From positions 1-54,581 of the IMG/VR virus record IMGVR_UViG_3300023093_000003: 54,581 nt of DNA; one strand, given 5' to 3'. The translations under genes were made by a program, and so were the position numbers. Positions within the stretch are counted from its first letter, which is position 1; every line of letters starts with the position of its first letter. Shown one piece after another: positions 14,762 through 23,601 of this stretch. The notes under the pieces were generated by a model, which did not search any database, had not been told where the DNA came from, and was given only the letters and a program-made list of their open reading frames with translations. The DNA comes from a virus.

Positions 14762-15552
14762 CAAAGCGACAGGCTGTAATATTCGCCGAGATACCCCGCG
14801 ATGAGCGCTCTCAGGTCAGCATTGGCGGTCGCAAGAATATCGACGTTGCCGATGATTACCTGCGCAACATCGCCTCCCCAATATAGCGCGGGTACTGACG
14901 CCCGCTTCCCGATAAAGGCTGCTGACCCAGCCGCTACCGCACCGCCAGAACCGGCCACCGAGGATACAGCGCCGCTCGAACCGGACGCGCCCTTAACGTT
15001 GACTCCGTCCCAGCTGCCGAAAATCAGTTTCGGCGTCGCATCCGGCGAAGCGTTCCCAGGATTGACGTTTACGCCATTGGTGTTTCGAAAAACCTGAAAG
15101 ACGCTGCCAGATGCGGGTGCCGCGATAAGAACCTGGTTTGTTACGCCAGTCCAAAACAGGGCGTCCCCGTTTGCGGCGTCTACGCTCGCTCGCCGCGCTA
15201 GAACGGCGACGAACCACGCCGAACCGGAAAGGTCGATCGCTGGCAACGAGATGCTTCGATCCGCCCCGGCGGTAAACTGCACGGCCTTACGAGCGCCATA
15301 GGCAGCGAGTGATGCCATAACTGGCCTCGTCGCGTCGGTCGCCAGCGCCGATCCGTTGCCGGCTACCTTGCGGTCGATCATTGTGGCGATTTTGGTCGCG
15401 TCCGTACCCGATACGGTGACATCCCCATCGCGAGCAGCGAACCAACGGGTGATGCGGCTATCGGCGAGCAATTGCGACTTTTTGCTGACGACGGGCGTGA
15501 AGTCGGGGTCGTTCGAAGTCACGCCCACGATCGCGATTTGCGGAATAGCCAT
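14761..15552 (-). CDS. Tail-tip/fibre protein with lectin-like beta fold
   Basis: 263 residues. The C-terminal two thirds is beta-rich with alternating Gly/Ser/Ala (SGSSGAVSSVAGSGGAVAAG) and FIGKRA...YWGGDVAQVIIG, reminiscent of LamG/concanavalin-like domains of phage tails that end in a jelly-roll strand pattern. Directly downstream of the large esterase-like tail protein, so probably part of the adsorption apparatus. Confidence 0.65.
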   Translation of the reverse strand: MAIPQIAIVGVTSNDPDFTPVVSKKSQLLADSRITRWFAARDGDVTVSGTDATKIATMIDRKVAGNGSALATDATRPVMASLAAYGARKAVQFTAGADRSISLPAIDLSGSAWFVAVLARRASVDAANGDALFWTGVTNQVLIAAPASGSVFQVFRNTNGVNVNPGNASPDATPKLIFGSWDGVNVKGASGSSGAVSSVAGSGGAVAAGSAAFIGKRASVPALYWGGDVAQVIIGNVDILATANADLRALIAGYLGEYYSLSL

Positions 15553-17771
15553 CAGAAAGTCTCCTGCAAGCGGGGAAGATAGTTGCGGACGGTGCGCGTG
15601 CCGTATCCTCCCAACACGTAGGCGGACGCCTCGACTCCGCTATCGTTGTAAATCTGGCCTCGCGTCGCAGCCCAGTTCGTGCCGGTCGCCCCGCCAGCGA
15701 GAATAAAGGGGGCCGCGCAATTTTCAGCGGCATAGCCGAGCACTTTCGCTCCGGTTGGCGAACCCGACAACGTGAGCGTCGCGATGTCGTTGGATACGGT
15801 TACGCTAGTTATCGTCGCCCCTGATGCGTCAGCCCACGTAAAGCCGTAGGCTACCCCAACACTTGGGACCCAATCAGTATCGATCTTGACCGGCCTATTG
15901 AACCGCACGGAGACGGTACTGCCGCTGATCGTCACGTCGAGCGTGCCATCTTCGATTTTCGTGACAGTCAAGGTCGTACCGGCGATGTAACCCCAGAAAA
16001 CGGCACCAAATGCCACCATTTTTACCGGCGCGGCCGACGATCCCACTGTCTGTGAATTGTTGACAGTATATGTGCCGAGATCTCCCGTCCCGCTGCCGAG
16101 CGCCGTGATTTGCGTAGCTACTGAAAGCCCGACACCACGCAGTCCTTGGTTCGCAGCGAGCGCCGCCGCCGACTTCCGGGTTATATCGAGAGGCGTGAAG
16201 CTTCCCCGAGCGGCGATCTCACGATGCACGTAGTTCACTAAATCACCGTGCATCAGCCGGCCGGTCGTATCGCTGTGGATATTGGCCGAACTGGCCTCGG
16301 CCGCCATCGCGAATTGATACATTGGGCCAGCCAGAGCCACGCGCGAGCCGCGTCGACGGCGCGTCTCGGCAAGATGGGCCATCGCTCCTTGCTTCTGCGA
16401 ATTGGTCCCGTCAGCAAGTCCGTTGGTTTGCAGGATCACGAAGGACGAAAGCGCGCGCCCAATATCGGTGATGCTATCGGCAGTGTGCGCATCAATGATG
16501 TTGTTCGATAGATAGGTCTGGTATTGATCGGTGGCTACGGTAGGATCTTCGCCCTGCACGAACACAATTCGATATTCGAGATCGAGACCGTACAGCTTCG
16601 TCAGCGCGAGCGCTGCAATGCGGCTCTGCTGCGCGTTGGCGTAGAAGTAATAACCGGCCGCGCCCTTGATGAGCTGTGTGATAGGAATGCCGCCGTTGGA
16701 GTCGGCCCGGCAGAGATATGCAGGTGCCTGTTCGCCGCGCGCCCGCGCCCAATATTGTGCGAGATAGGCCACCATCGTCATCGGATACGCTGGGTTCCCG
16801 GCGTCATCGGCATAGGGCGCCAGATCGTTGAGCGTTGCCGGATCGACAGCAGCATTGATCGGCCCGTTGCGCCCGGCGACAAATTTCATGACGTGGAAGG
16901 GGAAGCGAATCGTACTGAAAATCGTCGGGTTGCTATTCCCCGACGTGATCGAATTGGACTGTCCGATGTAATGCAGCATCACCAGTTTTGATACGGAGCT
17001 CGCTAGCACCGTTGTGTAGCTGGCCGCGCGGGGCAAGGAGATACGCCCGTACCAATTTGGCGTGGTCGTCGCGTCTTCGATCAGCGCGGTCATCACCGTA
17101 TCGCCAACGCGGCGCTCCATTGCGGCCGATGGTCCCCGCCACAGCACCTTCAGGCCCATGCCCAGCGCCGTGGCAATCAGCGCAACCGCCCGGTCCTGTA
17201 GCTTGATAAAGAATTTCCACTCTCCGTCCGCCTGAAGTGGCATCTTGCCGTCCGAAAGCATGACGCCCCATTGCGCCGAGGTGTCGTCGTCCTGAGGCTG
17301 CGCCATGTAGATGAACGCGAATGTCTTGGCGGCGAATCCTCCATCGCGCATCACAAAGGAACGTGCACGCTTCGTGAGTTTTTCGACGAAGGCGTAAAGC
17401 GCAGGAACCGGTAGCGTCGGCGCGATGCTGTCGTCGTCAGGCGCTGTTGCATCGGCGGTGTCGAGGATCATTAGGTCCGTCTTGGAGACAGCACTTGTCG
17501 ATTTCGCCGCGGTAGCGTCGATTTCGCCCTGCGTGGAAAGGCCGGTCCATGTCGTCAGGTCCGAGCCAAGCACATAGACGCGCCCCGTCACGCCGGTTCC
17601 ATCATCTCCCAGGACCGGAACGCGCATGCCGGCCGCGCGGAACGAAGCCGGGATGGCGTCCCGATCCGCCAGCGTGGCCACGCCGCTCTTGAACCCGCCG
17701 ATGACATCCTTTGCATCGATCAGCGGGAACGGCCCCTGCGCCTTGAGCTGCGATGAGATTGGGGTCGTCAT
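15552..17771 (-). CDS. Receptor-binding tail protein with SGNH/sialate-esterase-like domain
   Basis: 739 residues. The N-terminal 130 residues resemble a tail-attachment domain. From about 262 an SGNH-type hydrolase pattern appears: block I GQSNS at 270-274, FVQGEDPT at 405-411, and NIHSD near 497-501 with His508, which may supply the Asp/His of the catalytic triad. The C-terminal 200 residues are beta-rich. Such esterases on tail spikes deacetylate capsule or O-antigen during adsorption. Esterase activity is inferred from motif order. Confidence 0.75.
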   Translation of the reverse strand: MTTPISSQLKAQGPFPLIDAKDVIGGFKSGVATLADRDAIPASFRAAGMRVPVLGDDGTGVTGRVYVLGSDLTTWTGLSTQGEIDATAAKSTSAVSKTDLMILDTADATAPDDDSIAPTLPVPALYAFVEKLTKRARSFVMRDGGFAAKTFAFIYMAQPQDDDTSAQWGVMLSDGKMPLQADGEWKFFIKLQDRAVALIATALGMGLKVLWRGPSAAMERRVGDTVMTALIEDATTTPNWYGRISLPRAASYTTVLASSVSKLVMLHYIGQSNSITSGNSNPTIFSTIRFPFHVMKFVAGRNGPINAAVDPATLNDLAPYADDAGNPAYPMTMVAYLAQYWARARGEQAPAYLCRADSNGGIPITQLIKGAAGYYFYANAQQSRIAALALTKLYGLDLEYRIVFVQGEDPTVATDQYQTYLSNNIIDAHTADSITDIGRALSSFVILQTNGLADGTNSQKQGAMAHLAETRRRRGSRVALAGPMYQFAMAAEASSANIHSDTTGRLMHGDLVNYVHREIAARGSFTPLDITRKSAAALAANQGLRGVGLSVATQITALGSGTGDLGTYTVNNSQTVGSSAAPVKMVAFGAVFWGYIAGTTLTVTKIEDGTLDVTISGSTVSVRFNRPVKIDTDWVPSVGVAYGFTWADASGATITSVTVSNDIATLTLSGSPTGAKVLGYAAENCAAPFILAGGATGTNWAATRGQIYNDSGVEASAYVLGGYGTRTVRNYLPRLQETF

Positions 17772-18553
17772 GCGAACACCTCAAGAACGATGGCTGCGCC
17801 GGGCGACAAAATGTCGCTAAGCAGGAAATCTTTGTAGAAAGCGGTTTGTCCGGTCGCAGTCGTGTGCGCGCGGGTCGTCTTGGTCGCCGTCACCACGAAA
17901 CCGTTGATTTTGAACGTCGTTGGATCTGCTTGGGATGCGGGTTGCGAATACCAGACACGTCCATCGGCAGTCGTGGTGAATGTCAGCGTGCGGCTGATGC
18001 TGTCCGCGAACCACGACTGCGACATTCCGTTGACATCGGCGCTCGTCAGGGTCGCGCCATCCGCCTTGTTGATCGTGCCGGCATGGCCTTTATTGAGGAA
18101 GGCGATGGAAACCGTTTTGGTGTCTGATGTCGCCCCACCCGGCGCCGCAGCATCGGTAGCAACTAGCGTATAGTTGGTGTTTGCAGTCACGTTCGAATAG
18201 GTTTTACTGCGTGCGTTAACTTGGTCTGACAACGCGACGCCGTTGATCGTCTGCCCAGTCGGCGCGTGGTTTAGTGCCCACGTGAGTGTGACAGTAGGGA
18301 CGGTCGATCCGATCTCCGCCTGGGATGGCGTGGCAGCTAGGCCGATGATCGACATCGCAAGCCCGCCGAGGGAATAATTTATAAGGTCAAGCTGCTGTTG
18401 GACCGTCCAGCCGTTGTAGGCGATCCCTGAGGCATTGCTCAAAATGGCCAATTCTTGCGCAACAGTCCCTCCGTCGAAGCCATAGGAGATGTGCTCAGCA
18501 TCGCTCGGGCCGCGCAAGCCTCGCACGTCCGCAGTGAAGGCGGTTTCAGTCAT
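17768..18553 (-). CDS. Tail fibre-type protein with Ig-like repeats
   Basis: 261 residues from ATG 18553, which overlaps the upstream stop by 8 bp. Central stretch TVTLTWALNHAPTGQTINGV...NVTANTNYTLVATD is like a fibronectin/Ig-like strand pattern. The C-terminal part repeats a similar segment ending in AIVLEVFA. Likely part of the tail tip or side fibre. Confidence 0.68.
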   Translation of the reverse strand: MTETAFTADVRGLRGPSDAEHISYGFDGGTVAQELAILSNASGIAYNGWTVQQQLDLINYSLGGLAMSIIGLAATPSQAEIGSTVPTVTLTWALNHAPTGQTINGVALSDQVNARSKTYSNVTANTNYTLVATDAAAPGGATSDTKTVSIAFLNKGHAGTINKADGATLTSADVNGMSQSWFADSISRTLTFTTTADGRVWYSQPASQADPTTFKINGFVVTATKTTRAHTTATGQTAFYKDFLLSDILSPGAAIVLEVFA

Positions 18554-18950
18554 CTTCGGTAACCCCCGGCTCAAGGTAGAAATATCCGGCCGCCGGGCGA
18601 TCAGCCGCAGCATCGGCATAGGTGATGACGATGTCGTAAGAGAACCGGTCGGCCTCTCCGGGTTCTGGATTGTTCAGCCCGGTCGGGAACGATGCCAGCG
18701 CGACCTTTGCCGCCGTCGGGAAGAGGCGAAGTATGCGGCGCGATGCGTCGCGGTCGCTAGGTGCGGCAACGTCATCGAATTCTATGCCGGACAAATTCAG
18801 TAGCGGCGCACCCGCTGCGCCTGGGTAAAGCCGCACCTGCAGGGTAACCGATGCGCCATCGAGAGGCAGCGCGCCACCGGAATAGGCAAGGTCGATCGTC
18901 GGCGCCCACGGCACGTTGCGCGCCGCGACGAGGTCGAGATTGGCGGGCAT
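18546..18950 (-). CDS. Small tail protein
   Basis: 134 residues from ATG 18950 with a GGAG site just upstream. Starts MPANLDLVAARNVPWAP and has a beta-rich body (VTLQVRLYPGAAGAP). Similar short proteins follow the hub gene in many siphophages. Exact role unknown. Confidence 0.68.
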   Translation of the reverse strand: MPANLDLVAARNVPWAPTIDLAYSGGALPLDGASVTLQVRLYPGAAGAPLLNLSGIEFDDVAAPSDRDASRRILRLFPTAAKVALASFPTGLNNPEPGEADRFSYDIVITYADAAADRPAAGYFYLEPGVTEDD

Positions 18951-18966
18951 AGGCGCTCCGATCGGT

Positions 18967-19155
18967 TTATATGGTAGGTGGTGCGAAAATCGGAATAACC
19001 ACGCCATCAACGACACGGTGCGCCATGTCGAAACCGATGGGCGGTCGTTCGGCAAGCTCGACGAAGGGCAGGGGGTCGGCTTCGAGTGAGGCGCGATCTC
19101 CCGATACGGTGCGAGCAATTTTGCCGGTCGATGGGTCGTAATAGGCGACGTGCAT
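18967..19155 (-). CDS. Small tail-associated protein
   Basis: 62 residues from ATG 19155, two bases downstream of the hub gene stop. Starts MHVAYYDPSTGKIARTVSGD. The pattern is like the small tail-fibre-region proteins that contain a YDP/G turn; function unknown. Confidence 0.65.
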   Translation of the reverse strand: MHVAYYDPSTGKIARTVSGDRASLEADPLPFVELAERPPIGFDMAHRVVDGVVIPIFAPPTI

Positions 19156-19157
19156 CG

Positions 19158-21467
19158 CTACTCTCCGTAGAACCTGAGGATGGTGACGAAGCGATTGGCG
19201 GCCGACACCGATGAGTCTGTCGCGGACTGGAGTTCGACCAGATACGTCCCTGACGGGAGATCGAGCTCCCCACTCAATGCAACCGAATCTGCGGTCTTCT
19301 GGCCGCCACTCCCGCAAACCTCGACGCCGTCGATGAGAAGCCGGGCCTTCCAATCCTTGTCGCCATCTGGGAAGCTTTGTTGCAAAGTCGCAATTGCGTG
19401 AAGCGACCCGTCCCCGATGAGAATTGCGGATTGAGACCACAGGGTTTTCCATGTGGTCAGGCCGCCGCCGCCGATAGGGGCGGATGCTGTCCCGCTGATC
19501 GGCAGGCTGATCGAGTTCGGCGCGCCAGGCTTGATCGGCGCTTCAAACACGCCCGCCGTCACCGGCCCCAGGATCAGCCGGTTGGTCGGTACGCCGCCGA
19601 TCACATAGCTGACCGCGCCTTCGTACTGCGTCTCGGCCTTGAGGCTCGAGACATCCCGACGGCGCACCGAAGGCGCCGCGGTTCCGGCATCGGCCCAGCC
19701 GGTATCACCCGACCCGGGCAACCGATATTCGAAGCGGACCTGTTCCACGTAATCTGTCGCCACGCTGCCGGTGAAGACGATCGCGGGCTGTGAGCCATTG
19801 GGCCCGGTAAGCGTCTCTCCGTTGAGCGACCATTCGGACGGGCTGGGGGCATACCATGTCGGGTTGTTCTGCTGCTCAGCGACTGAGCCGGGCAGGGCTT
19901 CATCGACCGCCGGGTTCCAGTCGAAGCAGCTTGCGACGATCTCTTCGTTCGCGAGGGTGTTGCGCCAGCTTTCCGCTAGGCTGTAGCTGTTCACCCGGAA
20001 GATGCCGCGCTGCCCTTTGAGGTGGCGCTTCGATGTCCATGCAATCCAGTCGCCGTCTTCCAGATGAGCGAACCGCGGGCCGAGTGTGTAGGTCGAGGAC
20101 TTCTCAAGCCTATCTTGCCGTCGCCTGATTTCGCCGCAGCGCTGCGCCTGAGTGATTGAGGTGACCGCCGTCAGCGTCAGCGTGTCCTCGCGCGGGCCTT
20201 CGTCCTCTATCAGATCGGCAATCACCCGGCGCACAGGCGCGGCATGGTCCGCCCACTTTTGCGATGGCTCGATATAGCGCGGGATCACGGTATTGATCCG
20301 CTGTGTGTCGGGCTTGAAGGCGTTGAACGTCACCGTCTCACCAACGATAAAATCGTCGTCGGTGATCTCGGCCACGATGCTCCGAGCCGAGCCGGGTTCG
20401 ATCTCGACGCTGCCTTCACGCTGGATGATGATGCCCGCGCACGCCGCGGCGAACATCTCCTCGGTTTCGATGTACGTGTCGCTCGTCTTGACGACGAGGT
20501 TGCACCGATAGCGGGGCTCCGTTCCGCCTGATTTTAGAGCGACCGGCTCATCACAGGTGTTGGCATAGGCGAAGGTGCGCTCGGGGGGCGCCTCAACATC
20601 CGTCAGCCCGCGACCGACCAGCAGCATGCCCGGCTGATCGATCCGATCGCAGGCATAGATGCCGCGCACCCAATTGTACCGGCAGTCGATGAGGTTGTTG
20701 GTCCATTCCCAAGTTGAGGGATTGTTCCAGCGATGCGGACCCGAGCCGCCGATGCTCGAATCCTTGCGCGGAATGTAGCAGAGCTTGCCGTTGACAACCC
20801 ATAGAAAATTGGGGCGGCCCGCGGTCCAGACCGGGTTCTTGGAGTCCGGTTTGTCGGCCTTGTAAGCGACCACGACGCATGCGCAGCCGGCAAGATTGCT
20901 GCTGCCATCCCATCCGCCATAGCTCGTGACGATCGCGGGCATCGTCTGGCCGAGGGTGCCCTCAAGCCAGTATACCTCAAGCTGACCGCCATAGCCGGAG
21001 ACCACTCCGCTCCCTGTGAACTCGACATAGACGTCGCCGACATAGAAGCCCGCGAGCGAGTGGCAGCGGTGATCCGCCACGACGATGATCAGCACCTCCC
21101 AGTCCGTGCCGTCGGTGCCGCCGTAGTTGAAACCGTCTGACAGCGAGCCAGCGGTCGCCACGGTGCCGAACAGGGCCTCGCGCGGCGTCTCGCCGATATC
21201 AATCGTCGCGATTGATGCCTGCCGGTCCTGGGCATTATTCTTCGGGCCGAACAGCTTGTTGATCCCGAACGAGATAGCTGTCGTTATTGCAAACGTGAGG
21301 ACCGCCGTGGCGATCGTCGCAGTCAATCCGGTCAGGCCTATGGCAGCGATGATTGAGGCTGAAATCGGGTCAGCTTGCGCCGGCGTGGGCGTCATGAGCA
21401 GGGCGTTCGCGACGGACGCATAAACGCGCAGCCGCAGCGAAATCACGGGCCTCACAGCGCGCGCCAA
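19158..21467 (-). CDS. Central tail hub / host-specificity protein (gpJ-like)
   Basis: 769 residues. A hydrophobic N-terminal segment (about 35-72) is followed by the conserved siphophage tail-tip module FGTVATAGSLSDGFNYGG, a phage-tail-3-type hub (about 290-480, with EMFAACAGIIIQREG-like strands) and C-terminal fibronectin-like segments ending in LRFYGE. gpJ-like proteins cap the tail tube and engage receptors. Overlaps the upstream gene by 16 bp. Confidence 0.85.
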   Translation of the reverse strand: MARAVRPVISLRLRVYASVANALLMTPTPAQADPISASIIAAIGLTGLTATIATAVLTFAITTAISFGINKLFGPKNNAQDRQASIATIDIGETPREALFGTVATAGSLSDGFNYGGTDGTDWEVLIIVVADHRCHSLAGFYVGDVYVEFTGSGVVSGYGGQLEVYWLEGTLGQTMPAIVTSYGGWDGSSNLAGCACVVVAYKADKPDSKNPVWTAGRPNFLWVVNGKLCYIPRKDSSIGGSGPHRWNNPSTWEWTNNLIDCRYNWVRGIYACDRIDQPGMLLVGRGLTDVEAPPERTFAYANTCDEPVALKSGGTEPRYRCNLVVKTSDTYIETEEMFAAACAGIIIQREGSVEIEPGSARSIVAEITDDDFIVGETVTFNAFKPDTQRINTVIPRYIEPSQKWADHAAPVRRVIADLIEDEGPREDTLTLTAVTSITQAQRCGEIRRRQDRLEKSSTYTLGPRFAHLEDGDWIAWTSKRHLKGQRGIFRVNSYSLAESWRNTLANEEIVASCFDWNPAVDEALPGSVAEQQNNPTWYAPSPSEWSLNGETLTGPNGSQPAIVFTGSVATDYVEQVRFEYRLPGSGDTGWADAGTAAPSVRRRDVSSLKAETQYEGAVSYVIGGVPTNRLILGPVTAGVFEAPIKPGAPNSISLPISGTASAPIGGGGLTTWKTLWSQSAILIGDGSLHAIATLQQSFPDGDKDWKARLLIDGVEVCGSGGQKTADSVALSGELDLPSGTYLVELQSATDSSVSAANRFVTILRFYGE

Positions 21468-21844
21468 GCCCGCACCATGAGTTTTCGAGGCAACCGGCGC
21501 AGACCCCTTTCCCCGGGGCCGGCGAGCGTATCACCCTCCACCACGACAAGGATCATTCGATTGCCCGCCATGATAGCGCCGATGTCGCCACGTTGCGCGA
21601 ACGCTGGCGCGATCGGCTCACCGAGCTTTGCAGTCAGCGCCGTCTCAACCCCGCCAGCCGCTTCAATTGCGGCTTCCGCCTCTTCCTCTGTCGACCATCG
21701 CAGGCCGGCGAGATGGTCTTCGCCACCCTGCGCGATGACCGCCGCGGCCGCCGCGCTGATGCAGTCGTTCGCGTGATCACCCCAGGAGAAAGGCATGGTC
21801 TGCCGTTCCGCCAGATGGCGGTGAAGTCCCTCAAGGTCACGCAT
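21452..21844 (-). CDS. DUF6950/NlpC-P60-like tail-tip protein
   Basis: 130 residues from ATG 21844. Contains PFSWGDHANDCISAAAAAV, where Cys after WG..H is the expected nucleophile position of NlpC/P60-related phage proteins. It sits between hub and tail-assembly genes as in lambda K and GTA gp14. Likely hydrolyses peptidoglycan locally or is a structural relic. An upstream extension to 21967 lies in another gene. Confidence 0.78.
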   Translation of the reverse strand: MRDLEGLHRHLAERQTMPFSWGDHANDCISAAAAAVIAQGGEDHLAGLRWSTEEEAEAAIEAAGGVETALTAKLGEPIAPAFAQRGDIGAIMAGNRMILVVVEGDTLAGPGERGLRRLPRKLMVRAWRAL

Positions 21845-21845
21845 G

Positions 21846-22487
21846 TCAGAATTCCGATCGCGCGTTGTTCTTGTAGCCAGGTGACGTGCTGGCGCCGCCA
21901 CCGGTGAGCGCATTCGCGGCAGTCGCCGGCTTTTTGCCGCCCCAGTAGAGGTTCTTTTGGCCAGCATAGGCGATCGCCTTGAAGCCGCCGTCGGTCGCCT
22001 TGATCAGCCGCTGATCGGCATCGGTACGCATCCGGCCGCCGCGCCGCCCCAGTCCCCGCGCCGCAGTCTCCACCGATGCGGTGATCGTCGACGTCCCGCC
22101 CGGCGTTTCCTCAACCGGAATCTGGTCCAGGCGGCCGCGGGTGAATACCTCCGAGTGAAGAAGCTGTGTCCCCGAGCTGTCAAAGATCAGCCGGCGCACC
22201 ACCGTGATTGCCCGGCGCAGAAGTGCTGCGTTGAACGTTTCCAAAACGTCCGGCTCGACGCCCGATAGTGAGAGCGTGATATTCTGCTCTGCGCCGCCGA
22301 TCGCGCTACCGGACACAGAGGCCAACCCGCGATCGCCGATCCCGTCGAAGTCCTCACCGTCAATCGTGATCGTTCCATATCCGCCCCACACGCGGATCGG
22401 AGGATCGCATAGAATCTCGACCGCGCCGGCGGTGATCGCATCGCCCCGCTCGATCGCCGCTTTTGCCTCATCTGAAAACAGCTTCAT
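21846..22487 (-). CDS. Minor tail protein
   Basis: 213 residues. Pattern ITLSLSGVEPDVLETFNAALLRRA and ITASVETAARGLGRR is like the minor tail proteins encoded upstream of the NlpC/P60 gene in siphophages (lambda L or GTA gp13 position). The last 30 residues are Gly/Asn-rich. Precise role unknown. Confidence 0.72.
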   Translation of the reverse strand: MKLFSDEAKAAIERGDAITAGAVEILCDPPIRVWGGYGTITIDGEDFDGIGDRGLASVSGSAIGGAEQNITLSLSGVEPDVLETFNAALLRRAITVVRRLIFDSSGTQLLHSEVFTRGRLDQIPVEETPGGTSTITASVETAARGLGRRGGRMRTDADQRLIKATDGGFKAIAYAGQKNLYWGGKKPATAANALTGGGASTSPGYKNNARSEF

Positions 22488-22586
22488 GCAGAGACCTCAG
22501 CGGCGTGAGTTGCGAGAAAACTTGCGCGGGTTGACCATCGCTGAAGCTGGCCTCAGACCATGCCCCGCAGAAATGGGGGAAACGTC

Positions 22587-22922
22587 ATGAAAATCGGAAT
22601 CGCAGTCGTCTCGGCTTTGGCTCTTGCAGGATGTTCAACCGTGGCGACGCGGAGAGACGATCCTGCCAACTTGGACGTCACGACGAAGAAGAGCTTTGCG
22701 GAGTTTCAGAGCTGTTTCGCAGATGCCACGGCGAGGGGCGACACTCCGACGTTCCTGCCTAAGGCGAACGGCGGCACGTACACGATGACGGTTAGCGGGT
22801 ACGTTCTTTGGGTGGTCGACGTATCAGACGAGGGTGTCGACCGACGGATTGTCGTACACGAGATCAGTTCAATGTGGGGCAAGGGCAAGCACGCAAGCAA
22901 ATTGGTCCAGACCTGCCTCTAG
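22587..22922 (+). CDS. Lipoprotein encoded against the tail operon (moron candidate)
   Basis: 111 residues from ATG 22587 with a GGGGGA ribosome site (the upstream ATG 22560 is weaker). Signal peptide MKIGIAVVSALALAGC has lipobox LAGC with Cys16. The mature part has two Cys (QSC, QTC) that may pair. It is the only plus-strand gene in 27 kb of leftward late genes, placed between two tail genes and ending 4 bp before the next. Such lone genes are often expressed in the lysogen (superinfection exclusion, envelope change). Function not shown. Confidence 0.78.
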   Translation: MKIGIAVVSALALAGCSTVATRRDDPANLDVTTKKSFAEFQSCFADATARGDTPTFLPKANGGTYTMTVSGYVLWVVDVSDEGVDRRIVVHEISSMWGKGKHASKLVQTCL

Positions 22923-22926
22923 GTTA

Positions 22927-23601
22927 TTAGGGCAACAGATCCTGCACCGCCTCGATCGCACCGCCTGACACGGTGTACCCGCCCACCACCTGCTCGCCGA
23001 GCTGCGTCGACCCGGTGACGAGGCGCATCAGGCAGGCAGGGGCGTCAAGGTGCGCCTTCGCCCCTACGGGCACGATATTGTGGACAGCCGGTTCGACCGT
23101 CATTGATGCCGTGCCATCCGCGGCGACGATCGCGCGCTCGCATGCCCGCACCAGCGCACGGCGCCCGTAGGTGCCTGCCGCCGCGCCGGCCGCATCCCAT
23201 TTGAACCCGATATAGTCGACGTTTGAAATGACCGATCCCGGCTGGAGGCCGGCGAGGTGCAGGACCGCATCGCCTTCCGAGGTGATCGTTTGCGACCACG
23301 CCGTCGGCTGCGGGCCGAACGGAATGCCGTTCGCGTGGAAGCGCGGGCCTGGGCGAGACAGATCGCGTCCGAGTAGCAGGCGCCGCGGGCCGCGCATCGT
23401 GGCGAGCCATGACCGCCACTCGTCAGCGTCCTCGACCGCCATGTTGTTCAGCGAAATCCGCATGCGCCAAAGCGTCCAGCCCGCTGCGACTGCCCCGATC
23501 CGCGCGCCGGTCTCGGGGCTCATATAATCGATGCCCGACGGCTCGAAGGATACCGACATCCCGCCGACTGCAGGAATTGGGCGCGGATAGACGATCGCCA
23601 T
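22927..23601 (-). CDS. Minor tail protein
   Basis: 224 residues directly downstream of the tape measure (ATG overlaps its stop). Conserved beginning MAIVYPRPIPAVGGMSVSFEP and a beta-rich body (LRVSL-like strands, RGPRRLLLGRDLSRP). The position is that of lambda gpM/distal tail protein. Likely joins tape measure and hub. Confidence 0.75.
   Translation of the reverse strand: MAIVYPRPIPAVGGMSVSFEPSGIDYMSPETGARIGAVAAGWTLWRMRISLNNMAVEDADEWRSWLATMRGPRRLLLGRDLSRPGPRFHANGIPFGPQPTAWSQTITSEGDAVLHLAGLQPGSVISNVDYIGFKWDAAGAAAGTYGRRALVRACERAIVAADGTASMTVEPAVHNIVPVGAKAHLDAPACLMRLVTGSTQLGEQVVGGYTVSGGAIEAVQDLLP

Noticed and set aside
22488-22586. Promoter for the plus-strand lipoprotein
   Set aside because: TTGACC and TTGCGA are present, but no acceptable -10 at 16-18 bases was found, so no promoter is claimed.
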